This document shows positions 7,381-13,107 of a stretch of 13,991 bases of DNA, piece by piece (position 1 is the first letter of the stretch; each line of letters opens with the position of its first letter). Made by a program: the position numbers and the translations under genes. The stretch spans positions 1-13,991 of the forward strand of contig CAOOJO010000032.1 of assembly GCA_948496895.1 (NCBI GenBank), given 5' to 3'. The notes below the pieces were generated by a model. It did not search any database. It saw nothing but the letters and a program-made list of their open reading frames with translations, and was not told the origin of the DNA. The DNA is from an uncultured Acetatifactor sp. (GTDB taxonomy: Bacteria > Bacillota > Clostridia > Lachnospirales > Lachnospiraceae).

Positions 7381-7701
7381 TTATTCCAGCACCTGCTCAA
7401 TCTTCGCCTTGAAATCCGCCGCCGACATGGCGCCCACATAGTTGGCCACAGGCTTTCCTCCCTTGAAGACCACGAAGGCCGGGATGCTGGAGATGCGGTA
7501 AGTCTGGGCTAACTGCATGTTCTCATCGATATTGCATTTCCCCACCTTGACCCGCCCCTCAAAGGCCTCCGCCATCTTGGCCACCACCGGGCCCATCATC
7601 CTGCAGGGGTTGCACCAGTCCGCGTAGAAGTCCACCAGCACGGGTTCGCTTGCCTGCAGGACCTCCGCATCAAAATTGTCTGCCGTAAATTTGTGTTCCA
7701 T
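7381..7701 (-). CDS. trxA: Thioredoxin with CNPC active site
   Basis: A 106-residue single-domain thioredoxin, the usual length. The active site is ADWCNPCRMMGP (Cys30, Cys33), with Asn in place of the common Gly between the cysteines. The cis-Pro loop is SSIPAF (Pro74), and the buried Asp of the family is visible in VLVDFYADW. One extra cysteine is at 56. It acts as a cytoplasmic protein-disulfide reductant, normally recharged by thioredoxin reductase, which is not in the window. The start at 7701 has AGAGGT just upstream; an in-frame ATG 36 nt earlier lacks a ribosome site and would add a non-family extension. It lies 69 nt after trmB and 1 nt before the YitT gene, probably in the same operon. 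Confidence 0.94.
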   Translation of the reverse strand: MEHKFTADNFDAEVLQASEPVLVDFYADWCNPCRMMGPVVAKMAEAFEGRVKVGKCNIDENMQLAQTYRISSIPAFVVFKGGKPVANYVGAMSAADFKAKIEQVLE

Positions 7702-7770
7702 GCTACTACCTCTTTTCTGCACCTTTTCCGGTGCCATGTTGCATATCAGGCCTGTCCGTTTGCCCTCCGG

Positions 7771-8493
7771 TCAGCGCTCTGCCGCATCTGCGTCCACGCC
7801 CAGGGAACCGTCGGCATTCCGATGTCCGGTGTCCGCATTTCCGGCATCCACGGGATGGGAGATGTACTTGCAGATAGGGTTCCCCAGACATGAGAACTTC
7901 TCCTCGTACTCCGTCATCACGTTCCCCTCCATCAGGCGCGGGTCGCTGTGGAGGTCGTAGGTGACCTCGTCGGCCGCCCACCCCGCGGGCGAAAGCTCCT
8001 CCAGGGCGAAGTCGAACAGCTCCCTGTTGTCCGTCTTGAACTCCAGCCTGCCGCCGGGGTCCAGGATCGTCCGGAAGCGGGCCAGGAACTGGCGGGAGGG
8101 GAGCCTTCGCTTGGCATGCCTGTCCTTGGGCCAGGGATCCGAGAAGTTCAGGTAGATCCTGTCCACCTCCCTCGCCCCGAAGACCTTCCCGATGTCCTCC
8201 GCGTCCATCCGCAGGAACTTCAGGTTCGGCAGCTCCTCCGCCTCCATCTTGTGGACGGCCCGGATCAGGACGCTGGAGTATTTCTCGATGCCCACGTAGT
8301 TGATGTGGGGATGTCCCTTAGCCATAGTATGGATGAATTTCCCCTTTCCCATACCGATTTCGATGTGGATAGGATTTCCATTTCCGAACATCTCCCTCCA
8401 TCTGCCGGGGCACTGGCATGTCAGCTCCTCCGGCACCACATAAGGGCTCCCGGCAATCGCCTCCCTGGAGCCCGTAATGTTGCGCAGTCTCAT
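7771..8493 (-). CDS. trmB: tRNA (guanine-N7-)-methyltransferase TrmB
   Basis: A 240-residue SAM-dependent enzyme that makes m7G (usually position 46) in tRNA variable loops. Family motifs in order: SAM-binding EIGMGKGKF (45-53), YVGIEKY (66-72), NFSDPWPK (116-123), KTDN (153-156), and TEYEEKF (194-200). The last 27 residues or so, after NPICKYISHP, are a hydrophilic tail rich in Asp, Ala, Asn and Gly that ordinary TrmB proteins of about 215 residues do not have. The underlying DNA shows degenerate repeats of a GCATTCCG-like unit. The ATG at 8493 is preceded by GGGAG and AGGAG. It is probably the first gene of the trmB-trxA-YitT transcript, with its own promoter overlapping the end of the DUF3021 gene. 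Confidence 0.95.
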   Translation of the reverse strand: MRLRNITGSREAIAGSPYVVPEELTCQCPGRWREMFGNGNPIHIEIGMGKGKFIHTMAKGHPHINYVGIEKYSSVLIRAVHKMEAEELPNLKFLRMDAEDIGKVFGAREVDRIYLNFSDPWPKDRHAKRRLPSRQFLARFRTILDPGGRLEFKTDNRELFDFALEELSPAGWAADEVTYDLHSDPRLMEGNVMTEYEEKFSCLGNPICKYISHPVDAGNADTGHRNADGSLGVDADAAER

Positions 8494-8537
8494 CTCCTAT
8501 ACTCCCTGTCAGGAATCTCCTGTTCCTTCTACCTATA

Positions 8538-8566
8538 AATGTACTGTAAAATCGGATGCTTGTCAA
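8538..8566 (-). promoter_or_regulatory. Promoter of the trmB-trxA-YitT operon
   Basis: Minus strand: perfect -35 TTGACA (8561-8566), 17-nt spacer, -10 TACATT (8538-8543), about 45 nt before the trmB ATG. The TGA inside the -35 box is the stop codon of the upstream DUF3021 gene. Confidence 0.7.
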
Positions 8567-9003
8567 TCCATGATTTCGGCCTTTTTCTCCTGGTATTCCC
8601 TGAGCCTTTCGTTCATCTGCTTCGCCTCCTCCGCCCTCTGTGCCCAGGTGATGGCCGATACCAGGGCGAAGATCAGGGCTATGGTGATGAGCATGACCGC
8701 CACGCTCTGGATCCGGTCGATCCGGTACCAGTGGAACCAGAAGCCTGCCCCCAGCACGATCCCGTTGATCAGAAGGTAGTGGATCAGGGTGCGGATTCCC
8801 ATCTCCGCCTTCCCCAATGTCCTGTCCCAGGGATAGATCAGGCAGGTCAGGGCGCACAGGGCGGACACCGCCGGAATCTGCCACAGGACAGCCGCCTCCA
8901 CCGTGTCGGTGGGCTCCAGGATCGTGGTGAACACCGCCACGGCGATCACCACGCAGGCCGTCACCCTGGAAAACGCATTGAATAGAAACCGTATTTTTCT
9001 CAT
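8563..9003 (-). CDS. DUF3021 family four-helix membrane protein, partner of LytTR regulator
   Basis: A 146-residue membrane protein with four hydrophobic segments (about 13-30, 38-56, 71-91, 100-120). A charged, probably helical tail (121-146) is rich in Glu, Arg and Lys. Length, topology and position directly after a small LytTR regulator fit the DUF3021 family. In streptococcal LytTR regulatory systems a small membrane protein encoded next to the regulator inhibits it; that role here is inference. The start has a strong GGAGGAG site. The gap to the LytTR gene is 19 nt. It is the last gene of the four-gene operon, and I see no terminator after it, so read-through into trmB is possible. Confidence 0.85.
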   Translation of the reverse strand: MRKIRFLFNAFSRVTACVVIAVAVFTTILEPTDTVEAAVLWQIPAVSALCALTCLIYPWDRTLGKAEMGIRTLIHYLLINGIVLGAGFWFHWYRIDRIQSVAVMLITIALIFALVSAITWAQRAEEAKQMNERLREYQEKKAEIMD

Positions 9004-9022
9004 ATTGCTCCTCCGCGCGGGC

Positions 9023-9460
9023 CTATAATCCCAGTTTTTCCTTCAGAACCGGCACATACTGCCGGGAGACGATCAGCTTCTCCCCGTTCTTCATGGCCGC
9101 CTCAAAGCGTCCGTTGAAGGCGGGGCTCAGGCTCTCCACCTTGGCCAGGTTGATCACCGTGGACTTGGAGGCCCGGAAGAAATCCGTGCCGGCCAGCCGC
9201 TCCTCCAGCTCGTACAGCTTCAGCTTCGTCTCGTAGACCTCCTTTTCCAGATAGGCGAACACCCTGTTGTCCACGGCCTCGAAATAGTAGACCGCGGACG
9301 GCGGTATCCGGAACAGCCGCTCCTGTCTGGAGACGGTGAGCTTCTCCCGCCCCGCCCGCAGGGCGTACACCAGCTTCAGGAGCTGTTCGTCCATCCCTCT
9401 GCACCGGATGATGATCTCCTCTTCTTCCCCTTCCGGCAGATCCTGTATCGTAATCTTCAT
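9023..9460 (-). CDS. LytTR-domain DNA-binding regulator (stand-alone)
   Basis: A 145-residue transcription regulator. The LytTR domain covers about 45-143, with the recognisable FFRASKSTVINLAKVESL (94-111) and the terminal LIVSRQYVPVLKEKLG (129-144). The first 45 residues are short and acidic, with no receiver domain, so this is not a classical two-component regulator; control must come another way, likely through the adjacent DUF3021 membrane protein. LytTR proteins bind pairs of short direct repeats about two helical turns apart; a candidate pair lies upstream of this operon. The ATG at 9460 has a GGGGGA site. It is separated by 59 nt from the permease gene, a gap that holds the 10-bp palindrome GACTTAAGTC at 9473-9482. 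Confidence 0.94.
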   Translation of the reverse strand: MKITIQDLPEGEEEEIIIRCRGMDEQLLKLVYALRAGREKLTVSRQERLFRIPPSAVYYFEAVDNRVFAYLEKEVYETKLKLYELEERLAGTDFFRASKSTVINLAKVESLSPAFNGRFEAAMKNGEKLIVSRQYVPVLKEKLGL

Positions 9461-9519
9461 TCCCGTCCCCCTGACTTAAGTCTGCCCCCGGAGCTTCCCT
9501 CCCGGGACCGTTCCCTCTC

Positions 9520-10428
9520 TCAGCGCAGCTTCCTGCGCCTGCTCAGGGCCGCTCCGGCCACAATGGCTATTATAGCATAAAGCAGCAGGATCGCCACCTG
9601 TTCTCCCAGGGAAAATTTATGCTCCCCTGCCATGACGCTGATTCCCATGGCCTCCCGGAAAATCTCCCCCGCCCCCTGGGGCATTCCCGCAAAGGCTTCC
9701 ACGATGGCCTCCTGGGTGCAGACCTCCCGCATCATGGACGCGCCGTGGAGCACGGGCAGGCACTTCAGGACCGACTGTACCGGGGCGGGCAGGGAATCCA
9801 TGGGCAGGTAGATCCCTCCCACGAAGCCCACCAGCGTGCCGACGATCGTCAGCAGGCCGCTCCAGGCGCTGCTGTTGTGGACGGACAGCGCGAACAGGTA
9901 GGCGATCGTAGCGAAGACGAAGGTGTTCAGGGCGATCATGCCCCCAAGCTTCAGCACGCTCCCCGCCCTCAGCAGCCCGTATCCCTGGAGGGCGAAATAC
10001 CCCTCCCCCGCCGCCAGGGTCAGCAGGCACATCCCCGTCCCCACCAGCCATGCGGACAGGATATAGCCCAGGGAGAGCTTCAGCCTGCTCACCGGCGTCA
10101 CATAGAACGCCGCCAGACGCTTCTCCGTCTCGTCCTGCACCATGATCCCCGTCACCGTGAGGGTCACCGTCACCGCATTGACCACCAGGATCCCCGCCAG
10201 GGTCCAGAGCTGGATCAGATAGGCCGCGTTCCTTTCATCCGCCGCCAGGTCCCTCTCCCCGCCCCATTCCGAGAGCAGGTCCACCAAAGCCCGGCTGTTC
10301 ATCCGCCCCAGGAATATCACCATCAGCGCCAGCACGATGAGCATGGACAGCAGCGAGAAGAACACTGCGGAGCGCTCCCTTAAGAACAGCAGGCTGTTCC
10401 TTTTTACCAGATATCCGATTTCCTTCAT
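9520..10428 (-). CDS. ABC-2 type permease subunit
   Basis: A 302-residue membrane protein of the ABC-2 family. It has six predicted segments (about 22-41, 72-95, 121-141, 162-183, 188-209, 277-295) and a larger extracytoplasmic loop after the first. The pattern of an N-terminal amphipathic stretch, DETEKRLAAFYVTPVSR in the second cytoplasmic loop and LPMDSLPAPVQ after segment five is typical of DrrB-like exporters, which pump drugs, peptides or lipids. It starts 13 nt after the ATPase gene. With that ATPase it would form the pump. Substrate unknown. Confidence 0.92.
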   Translation of the reverse strand: MKEIGYLVKRNSLLFLRERSAVFFSLLSMLIVLALMVIFLGRMNSRALVDLLSEWGGERDLAADERNAAYLIQLWTLAGILVVNAVTVTLTVTGIMVQDETEKRLAAFYVTPVSRLKLSLGYILSAWLVGTGMCLLTLAAGEGYFALQGYGLLRAGSVLKLGGMIALNTFVFATIAYLFALSVHNSSAWSGLLTIVGTLVGFVGGIYLPMDSLPAPVQSVLKCLPVLHGASMMREVCTQEAIVEAFAGMPQGAGEIFREAMGISVMAGEHKFSLGEQVAILLLYAIIAIVAGAALSRRRKLR

Positions 10429-10441
10429 CCCGTTCCTCCCC

Positions 10442-11398
10442 CTATTTTTCCAATGATTTTCCTGTTATGTTCAAAAATACGTCGTCCATGGAGCCCTGTA
10501 CCAGCTCGAAGCCCTGGAGGCAATGCTCCGCCTCCCGGAGGATCGGGAGGGCCGCCAGGCTATCCGGCAGGGCCACCACGAATGTCCCCCCGTCGGCTTC
10601 TTCCGCCGCCAGGCAGCCCTCCTTCCCTCCCCCGCCGCCAGGCTCCCCCCGGTGCCTGGCCAGGATCTCCGCCAGCTCCCCGCGCTTCCCCTCCCCGGGG
10701 ACCAGCAGGAGCCTGTCCCTGGCAAATCGCTCCTTCAGCGTAAAGGGCGTTCCCGTCTCCCGGATCCGGCCGCTGTCCATGACGGCGATATGGGTGGCCC
10801 GGGCGGCCTCCTCCATGTAGTGGGTGGTCAGGAAGATGGTCACCCCTTCCCGGCGCAGCTCCTCCAGGCTCTCCCAGACCATCTGTCTGGTGGCGGGATC
10901 CAGCCCGGTGGTGGGTTCGTCCAGGAACAGGAGCCGGGGCGTGTTCACCAGGGCGGCCCCGATCTCGCAGCGCCGCTTCTGCCCTCCGGAGAGATGCTCG
11001 TAGCGCCTGCCGAACAGCGGCAGGAGCCCCAGCTTCTCGCCCACCTTGCCTATGCTGCCCTTAAGCTCCCCTCCCCGCAGGCCGTACAGGGAGCCCCTGA
11101 CGGTCAGGTTCTCCCGGACGGTGAGCTTGTTGTCCAGGCAGTTGTTCTGCCACACCACCCCGATTTCTCGCCGGATGGCCTCGTCCTCCCTGCCCAGCCT
11201 GTGCCCGCAGATCGACGCCTCCCCTGCCGTGGGCGCAAGCAAGGTGCACAGCATATTGATGGTGGTGGACTTCCCCGCGCCGTTCACCCCCAGGAAGCCG
11301 AACAGCTCCCCCTGCTCCACCTGAAAGTCGATGCCGTCCACCGCTTTGACCTGGTGGAAGTGTTTCTTGAGCCCGCTGACCTTTATGACCGGTTCCAT
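10442..11398 (-). CDS. ABC transporter ATP-binding subunit (DrrA-like)
   Basis: A 318-residue ATPase of an ABC-2 export pump. Walker A GVNGAGKST (37-45), Q-loop Q84, signature LSGGQ (136-140), Walker B LLFLDEP (156-162) and H-loop His193 are all intact. The C-terminal extension (about 225-318) ends in MDDVFLNITGK, typical of DrrA-type antibiotic or multidrug exporters. It contains a glycine run (254-258) in a loop. The start is at 11398 because AGGAGGAG lies just upstream and the family begins at about this point; in-frame starts further up (11443, 11467) lie at or upstream of the candidate -10 and have no ribosome site. First gene of the operon with the permease, LytTR and DUF3021 genes. Confidence 0.94.
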   Translation of the reverse strand: MEPVIKVSGLKKHFHQVKAVDGIDFQVEQGELFGFLGVNGAGKSTTINMLCTLLAPTAGEASICGHRLGREDEAIRREIGVVWQNNCLDNKLTVRENLTVRGSLYGLRGGELKGSIGKVGEKLGLLPLFGRRYEHLSGGQKRRCEIGAALVNTPRLLFLDEPTTGLDPATRQMVWESLEELRREGVTIFLTTHYMEEAARATHIAVMDSGRIRETGTPFTLKERFARDRLLLVPGEGKRGELAEILARHRGEPGGGGGKEGCLAAEEADGGTFVVALPDSLAALPILREAEHCLQGFELVQGSMDDVFLNITGKSLEK

Positions 11399-11428
11399 AT
11401 CGTCTCCTCCTGTCTGTTTGCTTCTGTA

Positions 11429-11495
11429 CTTATAGGAAAGCATAAAGGAGCGCCCTTTGCAAGCCATTGGCGGTGAGCTGCGTTTTTTCGCCGTT
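11429..11495 (-). promoter_or_regulatory. Candidate LytTR operator and -10 of the pump operon
   Basis: Minus strand: AACGGCGAA (11487-11495) and ACCGCCAAT (11466-11474) form imperfect direct repeats with start points exactly 21 bp apart. A -10-like TATAAG (11429-11434) lies 31 nt after the second repeat and about 30 nt before the ATG. There is no recognisable -35. Spacing fits known LytTR sites; the repeats share A-N-C-G-N-C-N-A but lack the usual TT core. Tentative. Confidence 0.35.
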
Positions 11496-11521
11496 AAGTT
11501 GCATTCCTACAATTTGTCCCT

Positions 11522-11549
11522 TTGGTTTTTTGGGAGAATGGTGTATAAT
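11522..11549 (+). promoter_or_regulatory. Candidate promoter of the D-Ala-D-Ala carboxypeptidase gene
   Basis: TTGGTT (11522-11527), 16-nt spacer, perfect TATAAT (11544-11549), leaving a leader of about 50 nt before the 11606 start codon. The -10 is strong and the -35 half-matching. Confidence 0.65.
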
Positions 11550-11605
11550 GGGAGCATGATGCAGGAATCTTTATCGATGTGAATGAACAGATGCGAGGTT
11601 GACAG

Positions 11606-13081
11606 ATGTCCGCTAAAATCTTCCGTAAATATATCCGGCTTTTCGCTGCCGTGCTCTGCGCCGGCAGCCTGGCCCTGTCCCCTGCCCTCCCCGCGGAGGC
11701 CCAGGCCCCTACCGCCGCGGAGCTTGCGCTGGCGGCCAACCGTGCCCTGCCCGTCCAGTCCAACGAGGTGCCCAACTGGCCCGCTGGCCCTGTGGTGGGG
11801 GCGGAATCCGCCATTTTGATGGAGCTCCAGACAGGCACCATCCTTTACTCCAAGAATATCCACCAGCGGGAATATCCCGCCAGCACCACCAAGATCCTCA
11901 CCACCCTGATCGCCGCGGAGCGGTGCCAGATGGACGAGATCGTGACCTTTTCCCACGATGCCGTCTTCGACACGCCCTGGGACAGCAGCCACATCGCCAT
12001 GGACGTGGGGCAGGAGCTGACCATGGAGCAGTGCCTGAACGCCATCCTGATCCGCTCGGCAAATGAGGTGTGCTATGCGGTGGCGGAGCATATCACGGGC
12101 ACCACGGACTGGCAGGTCTTCTCGGACATCATGAATGCGCGGGCCGGGGAGCTGGGCTGCCTGAACACCCATTTCATCAACCCTAACGGCCTGCCGGACG
12201 CGGATCATTATACCACGGCCTATGACCTGGCCATGATCGGCAGGGCCTTCTTCGCCAACGAGATGCTGTGCAAGATCACCCTGTCCCCCCGAATCGACTT
12301 CCCGGCTACGGACAAGCTGCCCCAGGGGAAGCTGGAGAACAACCACATGGAGATCATCCCCGGCGGAACCTATGCCTATGAATACATCGTGGGCTGCAAG
12401 ACCGGCTACACGGACGATGCCAGGAGCTGCCTGGTGTCCTGCGCGGAGAAGGACGGGCTGAAGCTGATCTGCGTGGTGATGCGGGACGAGGCCCCCAACC
12501 ACTATGAGGACACCATCTCCCTCTTCGAGTACGGCTTCTCCAATTTCGAGCGGGTGAACGTGGCCCAGACGGAGACGAAATACAATATCGACAACACCGG
12601 GCTGTTCTACAGCGGCAACGACATCTTCGGCAGCTCCCGGCCCTTCCTTTCCTTAAACAGGGAGGACTTCATCGTCCTGCCCCGGACGGTCTCCTTCGGG
12701 GAGGTCTCTTCCTCCATCTCCTACGAGGCGGCGGACGAGAACCAGGCGGCGGTGATCTCCTATTCCTATCAGGAGGTGCCCCTGGGCACCGTCCGGGTGG
12801 ATTTCAACGCGGACAGCCAGGAGCCCAGCATCTTCGATACGGAAGGGGGGGAGGGTTCCGTTACGGCGCCCGGCCAGAATGGCGACGACGATTCTGTCGT
12901 ATTTGTCAATGTGAGGTTTCTTCTCATAGGCGGCGCCGTGCTGGCAGGTCTGCTGCTTCTATGGCTCATCGCCCACCTGATTCTCAAAAACTATAATTTC
13001 TCACCCCGGAGCGGCAGGCGGGGATGGCGGAAGCGCAACCGCCGAAGAAGGCGCGGCTCCAGAAGGCACAGGAGGCTATGA
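11606..13081 (+). CDS. Serine-type D-Ala-D-Ala carboxypeptidase (DacF/PBP5-like, S11) with Arg-rich tail
   Basis: A 491-residue low-molecular-mass penicillin-binding protein that trims the terminal D-Ala from peptidoglycan stem peptides outside the membrane. A signal peptide (about 1-33, ending AEAQA) is followed by the S11 catalytic domain. Its three motifs are STTK (93-96, nucleophile Ser93), SAN (151-153) and KTG (265-267). A beta-rich C-terminal domain follows (about 300-410). Instead of the usual amphipathic membrane anchor there is one clear membrane segment (about 434-457) and then a short tail with 14 Arg in its last 24 residues. GAGG (11595-11598) precedes the ATG. It is divergent from the pump operon and convergent with the exonuclease gene, 8 nt apart. 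dacF would be a plausible name, but orthology cannot be shown here. Confidence 0.95.
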   Translation: MSAKIFRKYIRLFAAVLCAGSLALSPALPAEAQAPTAAELALAANRALPVQSNEVPNWPAGPVVGAESAILMELQTGTILYSKNIHQREYPASTTKILTTLIAAERCQMDEIVTFSHDAVFDTPWDSSHIAMDVGQELTMEQCLNAILIRSANEVCYAVAEHITGTTDWQVFSDIMNARAGELGCLNTHFINPNGLPDADHYTTAYDLAMIGRAFFANEMLCKITLSPRIDFPATDKLPQGKLENNHMEIIPGGTYAYEYIVGCKTGYTDDARSCLVSCAEKDGLKLICVVMRDEAPNHYEDTISLFEYGFSNFERVNVAQTETKYNIDNTGLFYSGNDIFGSSRPFLSLNREDFIVLPRTVSFGEVSSSISYEAADENQAAVISYSYQEVPLGTVRVDFNADSQEPSIFDTEGGEGSVTAPGQNGDDDSVVFVNVRFLLIGGAVLAGLLLLWLIAHLILKNYNFSPRSGRRGWRKRNRRRRRGSRRHRRL

Positions 13082-13107
13082 CCCTTAAGTCATAGCCTCT
13101 CCTTTGT
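13072..13107 (+). terminator. Hairpin between convergent genes containing both stop codons
   Basis: A perfect 11-bp stem, GAGGCTATGAC (13072-13082) with GTCATAGCCTC (13089-13099), has a 6-nt loop and is followed by TCCTTTG. The TGA of the carboxypeptidase gene (13079-13081) lies in the left arm. The TGA of the exonuclease gene (minus, 13090-13092) lies in the right arm. The T-run is weak, so efficient intrinsic termination is likely but not certain. Confidence 0.65.

Noticed and set aside
9473..9482. Palindrome GACTTAAGTC before the LytTR gene as a regulator site
   Set aside because: Ten bases of perfect symmetry is short, LytTR proteins use direct rather than inverted repeats, and no second copy is seen near a promoter.
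11399..11467. Longer N-terminus for the ABC-2 ATPase
   Set aside because: The extension lies at or upstream of the candidate -10, has no family match, and a strong AGGAGGAG site sits directly before 11398.
11507..12502. Open frame of 331 codons on the minus strand opposite the carboxypeptidase
   Set aside because: No recognisable motif; composition follows the codon bias of the real gene on the other strand, which has a signal peptide and all S11 motifs.
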